Source of the DNA: Sperchopsis tessellata
Lineage: Eukaryota; Arthropoda; Insecta; Coleoptera; Hydrophilidae
Assembly (NCBI GenBank): GCA_033557685.1
Contig: JAWQRN010000626.1
Coordinates: forward strand, 1-27,659
Reading direction: 5' to 3'
DNA: 27,659 nt
Of this stretch, positions 1 to 10,600 are shown piece after piece. The notes beneath the pieces were generated by a model, which had not been told where the DNA came from, made no database searches, and saw only the letters and a program-made list of their open reading frames with translations. The first letter of the stretch is position 1; each line of letters opens with the position of its first letter. The position numbers were made by a program, and so were the translations under genes.

Positions 1-1385
1 TATATATATATTAAATAAGAGTGGGTTTAAAATTGCTCCCTGAGGTAAACCCCTGTATACAGTCCTTTGAATTGATAACTTGTTAGAATATACACTTATA
101 ATTATTTTTCTGAACATGCTTCGTAAGAAAAAACAGGGGTAATAGGATTCTCAAGGATTTTAATTTGTTTAAGAGAACATCTATATCAACATAGTTATAA
201 GCTGTATGAAAATCGACAAATATTGCTGCCAAAATATGCTTCTTAGCTATGGATTTCTGTATATCATCAACGAGGGATGATAGGCACTCCAAAGTTCCTT
301 GAGATTTCTTAAATCCATAAATATGATCCGGAATAATACTTTTGCTCTCCAACCAGTATTCCAACCTTGCTTTAATCATTCTCTCAAATGTTTTAAATAT
401 GCAAGATGACAAGGTAATAGGTCTATATGAAAGATGTGATTTTGGGTCTTTACCTGAATTTAAAATAGGAATCATGCTGTATAAATTTTTGTGTGAGCCA
501 TACATTGTTGTATACATAAAGTAAAACTTTTCAAATGCTTAAAGGAAAATGAGAGATCATACTATATGTCATAGAATCCATACATAGGCTGGAATCTTCA
601 GAGCTTGTTTTTATCGCTGATTCGAGCTCAATTTGACTGAACTTTTGAGTTAAGAAATGATTTTGTGAATTATTTTGTAGCTGAGGGCAATTGGGAACAA
701 AAGGGGGGCAAAAGAACATTCCTCCTAGGTATTTTGAGATATAGTAGACTTGTCTTGATTTAGATTACAATGTCTATTTTTGAATCTTTTAAGGATTCTC
801 CACATTTCCGAAGCTGGCATATCCTTACTTATGTTTAAGCAATACTTCTTCCATGATTCAATTCAATTCAAAAATCTTTTAGTTTTAGGCAGCAATTTCT
901 TTATATCTGAGGTAGCTTTCTTCGGTTCTATATTTTCTAATTTGTGCCACAGATTTTTTCCTTTTTGAGACCTGAATTGAGTATTCATTGTCCCACCATG
1001 GAGCTGGGTTCAACACTTTGATGGGCATAGATATATCTGCGGCAAAAACTATAGAATCCAAAACAGGGATTCGTTGATTACAGGTGATCATAATACCAAT
1101 TTGTTCCAAAACAGAGGTGAAAGCTTGCCATTTTTGTGTTCCATCTATTTGTATGGGAATAAAACTTCCCTGAACACTTGCGGTATCAACTGAAATCACA
1201 ATATGATAATTGTCGGAGCCAAGAGAGTCATATATAATATTCCAGGAGCACTGCTAGGATTTCTTGTGTACTGTCTTGAACGGAAATCACTTGTGAACTG
1301 TCTTCTCCATCAGATGACAGTCCCTTTAATAGCCAGCGACTGGGTCCTAGTAGATAACCGTTATACTTTTCTTTTGTTTTTATAA
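1..1385 (-). mobile_element. Non-LTR retrotransposon (LINE) fragment, EN C-terminus to RT N-terminus
   Basis: This is the 5'-truncated remnant of a LINE ORF2 on the minus strand that runs off the left edge. Reading from right to left, about 1250-1190 encodes the end of an AP-type endonuclease (W-N-I-I-Y-D-S-L-G-S-D-N-Y-H-I-V), where family members usually have S-D-H-x-P-I, so the catalytic His is replaced by Asn. About 885-1010 gives the linker with P-A-P-W-W-D-N-E-Y. About 531-719 is the region before RT. Positions 83-517 hold RT blocks: I-P-I-L-N-S-G-K-D, then Y-R-P-I-T-L-S-S, then G-F-K-K-S-Q-G-T, then a catalytic-type A-I-F-V-D-F-H-T-A-Y. The pieces sit in different frames with stops (for example a TAG near 1256), so it is dead. 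It resembles the I/R1/LOA group; the clade is inferred. Sequence to the right of about 1260 may already be flank. Confidence 0.85.
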
Positions 1386-1410
1386 GTAATTATGAGCAGG
1401 TGGCCGCATA

Positions 1411-1474
1411 TGAAATTCTAAGAAATCTCGCCAGCTGCATACGCAGGTGTGCGAGCTGATTTCTTCGAATTTCA
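1411..1474. repeat. 64-nt inverted repeat / hairpin
   Basis: The left arm 1411-1431 (tgaaattctaagaaatc then tcgc) is nearly the reverse complement of 1451-1474. The inner bases pair again (cagctgc with gcaggtg) around a loop of about 4 nt. There is about one mismatch plus a 2-3-nt bulge in the outer arms. It lies just beyond the LINE fragment and is outside any gene I can see. It could be the end of a foldback element or a small-RNA-type hairpin; no flanking duplication was found. Confidence 0.6.
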
Positions 1475-2083
1475 ATAATAACGCTATTTTATAACACCAG
1501 AATTTTTGCTAACTCGATATCGGATGTACTGGCGGCAATATTTTGTAAAAATACGTAAGTATTCTAAATGTACCGCTATCTCCCTCCCGCGCGCTCCCCT
1601 GCCGGCGACGCGCAGATCGTACAAAACTACGAAAATGCCGACACACCTATGTATAAATTAAAAAAAAAAGAACTGGCCAGGAATTAAAAAGTAAAGAAGT
1701 GTAATCTTATTAAAGAAAAGTAAAATCACTTTATCTGTATATATCTTCGAAAATGTTGTAACGTTAACTAACGAAAATTTCACTACTTAACTTATTTATA
1801 GCAGAGAAAAATATAAATATATCCACCTGACTCTTGTGCATGTGTGTACAGCTCAGAAGACGATGAACGAATCATAGTACACTTAAACCGATCAACTTTA
1901 GTAAATCTCTATATATACATCCATGGTAATAAACAAAAATGTACACATTGTCATATATTGAGGTGAAAAAACTTTATTGGGGCAAAACCTACACAAGGGG
2001 CCACATATGGCGCAGGACCGTACGGTGTGGGTGACAGATGTCCGAACTGTTAATATGTTGTGATGTCACCAAACCCTTACAAA
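1475..2083. other. Noncoding stretch with a short CpG-rich patch
   Basis: No gene is visible. Positions 1581-1620 are strikingly GC- and CpG-rich (cccgcgcgctcccctgccgg and onward) inside AT-rich DNA, which suggests part of a repeat rather than host coding sequence. A 10-bp palindrome accgtacggt lies near 2018. If the SWEET gene extends to the left, this stretch is within its first large intron. Confidence 0.4.
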
Positions 2084-2386
2084 GCCATCTCATTAGCTCA
2101 GTGGCTAAGTACTAGGCTACTAAGCGTGGGGTTTTCGGGTTCAAGACCTAGAGGCGGCCGGCTTATTGTGATTAGGGAAAAGTCATTGTAGTGCTTGTCT
2201 GGGATGTAAAACTGTGGGTCCCGCGTATTGTAGGTAAATGAAGACCATTGTGCACGTAAAAGAACCCAATTCCAGTTGGAACACTGGATGTGGCCATATT
2301 AACAGGTGTGGGTGCCTAATCTCTGGCGTCGGTAATTGCCCGTAACAGCGGAAATAGACTGACGTTAAATAAACAAACAACAAAAT
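2084..2386 (+). mobile_element. tRNA-derived SINE, longest copy
   Basis: The head is tRNA-like: an A-box-like tagctcagtggctaag near 2094 and a B-box-like gggttcaagacc near 2138, the internal RNA polymerase III promoter. The body follows (ttgtgattagggaaaagt, gtgggtcccgcgtattgtagg). The tail domain at 2262-2294 is shared almost perfectly with the copy near 12929, and the element ends in an A-rich aaataaacaaacaacaaaa. Two other copies in the window define it as a family. Possible target duplication is weak (ttacaa on both sides). It is not a functional tRNA: there is no acceptor stem and the anticodon arm is altered. Confidence 0.85.
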
Positions 2387-5300
2387 CTTTACAAGGGTGA
2401 TGGATCGAGGAGAAGGATTCATTGGCTAGCATTATTTGAAAGAAGTGCTTTGTATGCAGCTTTAACAGTTTTTTTTTGTGATATTGTTTTTAGAGTTTTA
2501 AGAAAATGATATGCTGTAGTGCAGATGAATTTCTTTATTCATTTTTATAAAATCGAATTCAATTTTGAATTTTAAATTGGAAGTGTGCTTAATTTCGGTT
2601 TATAGAATTAACATTATCATTACTACAAATTGCAATTATTTTGTACCTAGCTTAAATATTTTCGTATAAATGTGGTTAATTAAATATAATTTATGGAAAT
2701 GTTTTATTTTTAAATATAGATAGGTGGCAAACTATAATGTAGCTCATTTTTAAATATTTATACTTTTACAAGGTGCCAGAACCGGAAAGTCCTTTTGTAC
2801 TAAATTTAATAAAAAAATCTTCAACCACAGTAAAAATCAATTATATTCATTTTTCTTTTCAATAAACAGATGTGTCGTATCTCCATAATATATATGTATT
2901 TTGACTTGTAATTTTTTAAGCTGTGAAATTCTTCCAAGTTTATACATTATAATTATCTATTATGTTAACTTTTCAGTTGCTGCAACTTAAAAACAAAACA
3001 AGAGAGCATGCAAATTTCTAAGACCAATGACCTCATTTATGACTAAATATTTATAACAAATTTAATTATTTGAAAAAGTGTAAAACTTGCAGCTTTAAAG
3101 TACTTATAAAGAAATTGATTAAATTTCAACCATTTCATATAAATAAAGGTCATACTCAGCCAAGTGCGTAAATATAAATACATTTTTATTGTTTCAAGGT
3201 CTTACTATTTGCAATCTATCTGTAACTCCAAGGTACACAAATTTGTTGAGTATATGTAAAAAAAATATGGTAGGATCGTCAATTAGTAGATAGACCAATT
3301 TTAGACTATTTTGTTGTATTTATAAACTATATATAATTATGTATATACTAATTTAAAAGTTCCGCTATGCTTTCATTAAAATGCATTAAACTTCATAGAA
3401 AAAATGTAATCTAAGAAATAACAAATCATTTCATAACACAAATATAATGAAGTAAACTTTACTTTATCTTTAATTTTTTGATGCAGGTGATGAATAGATC
3501 AAATTTCCTTTGAATGGTTGGAATATATTAATGGTGTTTCAAATTCAAGGAGCCCTATAAGGCTCCGAAAAAATGACAGCTGCAAAGTTTAAACATTGAG
3601 GCAAAGATATATAACTTTGTGCTGATTTATTAAAAAAAAATTTATATTTTGAAGAACCTTCTATATGTGTTATAAAATTGTGTTAATAAGATAGACAATA
3701 ACTTAGTAAGTGAGAAGTCTGAATTTATAAAAAATAATGATAAATAGCCACCAGCTGTAAAATCTAAAAATTCAGCTATATATTGGACTATAGTTATAAT
3801 GTTTTACCAGATATAAAAACCTTAAGCAAATTATGGTTTAAAGTAAAATTGTGGAACTTTATTCTTAGCAATAGAAATGTTAGAATGTTTGATGTGGTAT
3901 TCTGAATTGGTGAACAGTAGAGATAAGATATCAAATATGAAATGTTTGAAATAACCTCGCAAACCATATTCTTAAATGTAAATTTTAACAGTAAACTTTT
4001 GAATTTTTTAAAACGTTTACTTTTACATTCTGATTTATAACAAATTTAAAGATGATCTGTTAATACTATAACATTCTATATAATTTTATGAGATTGTAAT
4101 CATAAATTTAGTACATTCTGCTATATCTACAATTACTCACGGTTTAAAAATGGTAGGTATATTAAATGTAAAATAAAAATTATAATTTTATACTACTTTC
4201 CTATTTGCTCTTTTGCAAATGAAGTTTCCTAGTTCAATTCACAAAAATATTTACTATAATTATGGAGTTTGTAAAAATTATATAATTGAGATGCTGCAGT
4301 TATTCGTTTGGGATTACTGGAACACTTTGCAGTTTAAAAATAGATCCACGAATGTTTTATATGACTTTTAGAAATTCAATTTACTCAAACAATATATTAT
4401 AAAATAAGAAAATTCTGTGTGCATTAAAATTTGATTGTATTATTTCTAAAGACACATTATTAATTAAAAACTATAATTCATAAAGGAAAATATTTCATGA
4501 GCGCAGTAACCAGTAAATTGTAACAAGACCGTAAAGTATATATATGTAATCAAATCTAATAAGGGCCGACAAAAAATAAATTTGAACTAGAGAAACATCA
4601 ACTCTACATAACAAAACCAACATGAGATATCAAGAAACAAAGGAATCTGTACAAATTGTATTTACACTGCACCAATTCAAAATACCTTCAGCAAATCTTG
4701 TGGTAACATATTCAGAACAAGCCTTAGAATTGAAGCATTGTTTTGTAAATGTAATAGATTTTATGATGAAATATTAATACTACTAAATATTATAAACTTT
4801 ATGTGCAGAATGTTTTCAGTCGTTTGCCTATTGAATAAAAGAAATAAACAGCTGTATTGTCAAGTGAGTTTATTTATTTCAGTGTATTGAGTTTATGCGG
4901 TGAAGTAACATCACTCACTTTTTCAGAACATCTATACAGATTCCACCTGGAAACATCATTCATATAGATAATAGCCATGGAAGCCTATTACATTTAATCA
5001 CAGAAACATTTAAATACAATATACACCTTATATGTATGACACCAACGTACTAATAATAATTCACTTTTAAAAGCATAATATTTTGTTATTTTCAAAACAT
5101 CATAATTCCATTTTTTTACAATTGTGGTTTATGTAGAGTTTATGTTTCAATCTACTAAATTGAAACCAAACTTTCTTTTTAAGTGACTAATAAAATTACT
5201 ACTGTTGAGTAAATGATTTGATTAGGGTTTTCCTAAATTTTATCTATTCATATCATAAGATAACATCTGTTCTATTTTGGGTTCATCTTGTTGAGGAAGT

Positions 5301-5969
5301 GGTATAACATTAAACATTAAGTACTTTGATATGAAGACATATCAAGTTTCAGTAAAAGAATTATGTTGAATAATAAAGATTTTTGTTTTCAAAAACTTCT
5401 ACCTGAAAATAATGACCTTACTGTTTAATTCTAAATAGCTCCTACAATTAGCTGTAGTGTAGATATATTTAATTTGATAGGAATTACATTGTTTAATGAC
5501 CATTGTATTATAGCATCAATAGTTGGAGTGTGATAAGCACCAAGATGTGTGAAAATTAATACTAGTGAATTTCCTACACAAAAAATGGCACGTGAGAAGA
5601 AAATGGTTGGTGAAAAAGTGCACCTAATTGCAACTAATAGCTACTTTAAAGCATATATAAAGTTTTAATTCCTTTTAGATCACATAGGGCCGATTTTTGA
5701 ATGAAGTTTTATTTCGGGCAATGTGCAAAAGCATCTAGTCTCCAATTGCACTTCTAAGAAGTTGTTTGTTCAGATGAAATCAAAATTGCGGCCCACAACT
5801 GACAAGAGACAGCTGCAGTTTTAATTTGTGAAGTTATGTAAATAATTTAAAACTTCGTTTATGAAATTTGCTTGTAGACTCGTATGTAGTGTAAGTAGGT
5901 ATAGGAAATGCACCATATCTATTATCTAAATAATAGTACCTAAGAAGATAAAAAATAATTAAAACTTAC
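2387..5969. other. AT-rich noncoding DNA, probably SWEET intron
   Basis: No exon, RNA gene or recognisable transposon was seen on either strand. I looked on the minus strand for the next SWEET exon (a Trp/Tyr-Gly-rich helix 2 segment) and did not find it. A small stem (ggagcc with ggctcc) lies near 3550. The stretch follows the splice donor of the SWEET exon, so it is inferred to be intronic. Confidence 0.45.
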
Positions 5970-6139
5970 AATATAACACCTCCGATGAATGGAAGAGCTG
6001 CTATTCCTCTGGTAGATTTCTTTTTATATATACTAAGGCAAATAAAGACACCTGAAAAAAATTGAGCTATCGTTACAACACTTGCAACGCTTCCGACTGT
6101 TTCTTTATGAGGTTGTAGCTGGGCTGAAAGGGCTTCCAT
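5970..6139 (-). CDS. SWEET-type sugar transporter, first coding exon (partial gene)
   Basis: SWEET (MtN3/saliva, SLC50) proteins are seven-helix membrane carriers for sugars, working at the plasma membrane or Golgi. This minus-strand exon begins with ATG at 6139 and encodes 56 codons plus two bases, ending at a GTAAGT donor (5969-5964). The protein starts M-E-A-L-S-A-Q-L-Q-P-H-K-E, then a helix with V-A-S-V-V-T-I-A-Q-F-F-S-G-V-F-I-C, followed by the family signature K-K-K-S-T-R-G-I-A-A-L-P-F-I-G-G at residues 39-54 (compare KKKST...PF in SWEETs). This is the first half of the first triple-helix bundle. An acceptor (TTTTTTTTTGCAG) just upstream at 6160-6161 shows a 5' UTR intron. The remaining exons are not in the window as far as I can see, which makes the next intron at least 5.9 kb if the gene is intact. 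It is close to Drosophila slv and vertebrate SWEET1. Confidence 0.8.
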
Positions 6140-6343
6140 TTTATATTAAAAACGTTTTCCTGCAAAAAAAAATAAACAAGTCTTCACAAAACGAACTTAT
6201 CTATACATTTGAAAAATATTGCATCACAGATCACACCAATATCATTTCAATTTAAAACTATGGAGGGGCAGTAACATAAATCAACGCCTGGAATTTAAAA
6301 TAATAAATGCTTAATTGGCAAAGATCAACTGTTAAGAACTTAC

Positions 6344-6443
6344 CTAAGTTACTGTCCAACAGATCCCAATGTGTTAGCTGAAACAAGCATGTAGACTGAA
6401 CATAATCCTGAATGGTTAAAACTGTGTATAAATTGTGACGTCA
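6344..6443 (-). promoter_or_regulatory. SWEET noncoding first exon and promoter
   Basis: On the minus strand a strong donor (CTTAG|GTAAGT, exon end at 6344) pairs with the acceptor before the SWEET coding exon, giving a 5' UTR intron of 184 bp (6343-6160). Upstream are an initiator-like ATTCAGG near 6410, an AT-rich TTTATA-like box about 25 bp before it, and a perfect CRE/ATF palindrome TGACGTCA at 6436-6443. Exon limits upstream are inferred. Confidence 0.45.
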
Positions 6444-7500
6444 CGCCAACTCATTTTATTAGGCAATGATTGAGAGTTTTACAATTTTATATTACCGTTT
6501 TAAATATCCACATAATCATTTCGTTGAAATTTAATAGTTCATTTGAATTTGAAGGTTGAATACGATACTTGGCACACGTAAATAGAAACTACTGTCAAAA
6601 TTGGATATTCGTGCCTATTTTCTGTTTTTACTCACCATGCAATTTCGTTCTTTAGGCAAATTTATCTAAGAAAATCTTCAACAAACTATTACACTTGCAT
6701 TTCTATTGTTTACTTAGATTCAACTTGTATCGTGGGAAATATGTGTTATTAATTTGTATATAAATTAATAGATGTAACAATTAACATTTTTACTTATACT
6801 AAAGTATTTACAATTATACACATACATAAAAATGTTTTGCATAGATAATAATGGATACTATTATTAAGAAAATAAATCGCTATTGTATAAAAATCAAATA
6901 TGAAATTTGCTTTATGTCTTATAATTTACAGTATTTCACAGTATTATTAAATTAGTACTGATTTTCAAAATTTAAACTTTAGACGTCATTAAATTATGTT
7001 GACGAACAGCCATAAATCATTATTTAGCTATACTTAAGCGAGTTACTGTTAACACATTAATTTTTAAACAAGACCAAGTACATAGCAATTTTGTATTTAT
7101 TTTAACAAATAAACAAATCATATACTCAGTAAAATAGTATTTTTCGTGCATACTATTCACTGATTGAAAATTATATTAAAAATTCATTCTTGACATAGCA
7201 AATACTGTAGAATACTAAATCAAAGACAAACACATTAACTAGGTATATTATAAAATTAATATAAACCTTATACGGGAGTAGCCTTGATCTATAACTGCAG
7301 TTATTTCAACATTAAAAACTAAATTACATTTTGAGACATGATAATTTTTATCTGTAGATAAAATAAAAAGGAAATATTTATGGCGGCTAGTGCAATGAAA
7401 TTAGTCTATAATTTCAAAATTGCCTCGTTTTGTTTTTGTTTTTTAAGTATTACAATAGATGGTAGCATTAGCATTTAGTAGTTGTCAAAAATGTGCTCTT
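6444..7500. other. Intergenic spacer between divergent SWEET and CSN5 genes
   Basis: This is about 1 kb of AT-rich sequence without coding potential, between head-to-head genes. Near 7380 is tatggcggc, a match to the GCCAT core bound by YY1/Pho factors, in the presumed CSN5 upstream region. No transposon was recognised. Confidence 0.4.
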
Positions 7501-7508
7501 GAGAATTG

Positions 7509-7658
7509 TCAGTTGTAATATGTTTTGACTAATATTTTTCGTAAATTGTGTTTTTATACATCTAGTAAGTGCTTATACTGCACTATATCTAGTTTAAAGA
7601 ATACATTATTGATAGTAATTATTAATGAAGGGGAAGATTACATATGTTGTTTTTTCAG
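7509..7658 (+). promoter_or_regulatory. CSN5 5' leader with a short 5' UTR intron
   Basis: An initiator-like tcagtt lies at 7509-7514. A consensus donor GTAAGT at 7565-7570 and an acceptor (ttgttttttcag) ending at 7658 delimit a likely 94-bp intron in the leader, just before the start codon at 7664. This explains why an in-frame ATG at 7625 is not used: it lies inside the intron. Confidence 0.5.
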
Positions 7659-7663
7659 GAAAC

Positions 7664-10600
7664 ATGTCTCAACCGGGGTCTTCAAATGATACACAAAAGA
7701 ATATAGCGCAAAAAACATGGGAATTGTCAAATAGAATAGAAACAGTTAACTCTGTGGACGAAATTTATCGTTATGATAAACAGCAACAACAAGATATATT
7801 AATTGCCAAACCCTGGGAGAAAGAGTAAGTTTTCTTTGACCTGTATTCTTTGGATGACTAGTCTATAGTCTCTACCTATTAAATCTTCAACACATTCTAT
7901 GAACAAATCTAATATTTTAACTGAGTTGAGCAAATTCAAATAGTTAAACTGTTTCTGGAGATATTCTCAATGTAGAATGTTCAATACTGATTGTTTTGTT
8001 TAAGAATATATGATAATTCTAATGTCTTTGACTATATACAAACAGTTTATATAGGTTGTTGCATGTAACAATTTCAATAAGAGAACGTAATTGTATAGGG
8101 ATCGTTAATTTTAGAAGCGAAAAATTAAAAAAATAACTAGGATGCCAATATTAACAAGTGATGCCGTAATGGAAGCGTTTGTAATAGAAGCGTCTAGAAA
8201 AGTACATCACCACTTAAAACAACTATGTAAAAGCACGAGTGGGTGTGATAGGAATCGTTCAGCTTAGGAATAAATTGGCGCCTTATAGTACAATCTACAC
8301 CAGTTGTAAATCATTAATGTAGATATCTTTCTGTGTTGTTTCTATTACGAACCTCGAGAATCTGTCAGTTTATGAGGATCGACTGACTGCAAGAACAATT
8401 GTATCTGCTGTGGTGGGAGCAAAAATCACAATCAGTGATTTGAAAGTCACTGCTCAGACCACGTGACTAAAAAGCAGAGTAGACTTAGACCAGAGGAGGC
8501 GCACGAAAATTCTACTGTTTTGTACGGCACAGTAACCAGAACAGAACGGTTCATGATCCAGACTGAACGAGAGCAGCGAATACTGGTGCTATGATATAAT
8601 TCTCCAGCATTGTGATGGGGAATCGGAATGGTATTAAGATTTATCTTTGTATTTTCAGAGTGATTGAACTATCAAACGGAAGATCAAGGAGATTCCTTTG
8701 AACAGACTGCAACGACAATATATTATGACCTTTTCTATACCCACTTTTAGTATGGAACAGTTGTTTAGACAGCAGCTGCAGATATATGAGATGCCTTCCA
8801 AAGAGGCCTAACTGCTATTTGTCTTCCGTTTATATATCTACAGTTATTGAAACTTCATACTTAAGCCGTCTCGTAGATCAGAGGCTAAGTACTAGGCTAC
8901 TAAGTGTGGGGTTTCAGATTCGAGTCCGAGGCTTTTTGTGATTAGGGAAAAGTTTTTGTAGTGCTCGACCTCCGGGAGGGATTTAAAACAGTGGGTCCCG
9001 TGTATTGTAGGTAAAATGAAGACCTCGTGCACATAAAACAGCCATTTCTTAGTGTTGATGCCATTGATGTTGTTTTTAATACAAACTCACATAGTTTGCT
9101 CTTTTATTAATGTATTTGAGAAATATTATGCTGGATTACATGTTTTGTTAAACTCCCAAATGTATCAATTCCGTGCATAGACTTCCACGGTCACAATAAA
9201 TATCTTCAGGTTTTCCGGGAGATAACTGTGTATTGGCTTTTGTTTTTACAGACGTTTCGTACACCGTTGCAGGGGACATTATCAAATTGCTAATTATAGA
9301 TTGACATGTAGCTCTGAAAAGTGCTAGATGTAGGTGCCGACTAGCTGTAAAAAGTGCTAATAATAGAATAACATGTAGCTCTCACAAGTGCTACCCAAAT
9401 GTATCTTTTTTTTTAAAAACTTTTTATCCAAGAGCATTCAAATTAAAGTTGGATATTAGGAAGCACAATATCTATGAAAATCATTAAAAGCTATGTGCTT
9501 GCATTTACAAAAACATACTGATAGCCATACAAAATGTTAGTTGCAAAATAGCATAAAATATGCACAATAAATAAGTCCCTGTGAATTTTTCCGTTAAATA
9601 ATTGTTGAGGAGATATTTAGTGATTTAAGCTTTTACAATTGTATACATAAATATAATATGTATCCTATTGTACTCGAAGCCCTTAGTTTATGGTCCCTGT
9701 ATACTATATCCATTTTCTTCCCATTCCCTTCTGCAGTTTTGTAAGATGATTATCTTTTGGTCTTCTAAGTACTTGCACATGTATTTCACCATTGGTTTTA
9801 ATATTTATACTTGTTTTCATGTGACATCCCTATATTTCTTTTTTTCCAAGTATATATTCGTAATTTATTTTCTTCTCAACATTCATTTCAGTTTTATACA
9901 AGTTTTTTATTGGATTTTTACTATTTTGGGCTATTAGGATTTGTTTTATATTTTTCTTTATAGTAAGCATTTATTTGATATTGTTACGAAACAACTGTAA
10001 AGTGTCTACTGAGCATCAGAACAATCTAGTCGCTCGACCATAGCAGATGCTCATCTGCTCCAGTCGATCCAGCAGCATGTGGCTTCTCTATCTTTTGAGT
10101 AGAATTGTCGCCTGCATATAGAAGCGAAGAGAACCTGGCCAGACAGCAGTTGAAGTTTGAGACCCGTCACATTGAATATAACCATTAGAATACAGTTGTA
10201 TATTTTATCATTGTCTTAATGTAAACTAAACACTTAAAAATAAATACAAACTATTGTTTGTGAATATAGAGTATGTGGAACTTTCAAAGACATAAAAAAC
10301 TAATAAATTAAGATGTTAGAAGATACAACTATAAAGCTACCGTCCAGGCGATAAAGCAACATAGGAGCTACAAACAGGAGAAACAGATACACATACAGTT
10401 CAGGAACTTCAAATTGCTCTTGATGATTCCACAAAAATTGTTTGATAATCTGATTTAATCCATACTAGCAAGATGTCAAGCCATTTAGCTATTCGTGGAA
10501 ATCATACTCATTATTAATTTTTGTTTTTTGTACCAATTAATGAATAAAATGAGATGTAACGCGTAAATATTTCTGTACTTATTGATAGACATAAATTTTG

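Noticed and set aside
2098..2160. A functional tRNA gene
   Set aside because: A and B boxes are present, but there is no paired acceptor stem, and the segment recurs as the head of a dispersed SINE.
2387..5969. Further SWEET exons
   Set aside because: I searched by eye for the conserved helix 2 region and for acceptors followed by coding sequence on the minus strand and found none.
7625..7663. Upstream in-frame ATG as the CSN5 start
   Set aside because: It lies before a strong acceptor (ttgttttttcag, ending 7658), so it is intronic; the ATG at 7664 gives the expected N-terminus.
9668..9937. A small membrane protein gene
   Set aside because: Rich in Phe, Ile and Tyr as expected from AT-rich noncoding DNA, inside a CSN5 intron, with no motif.
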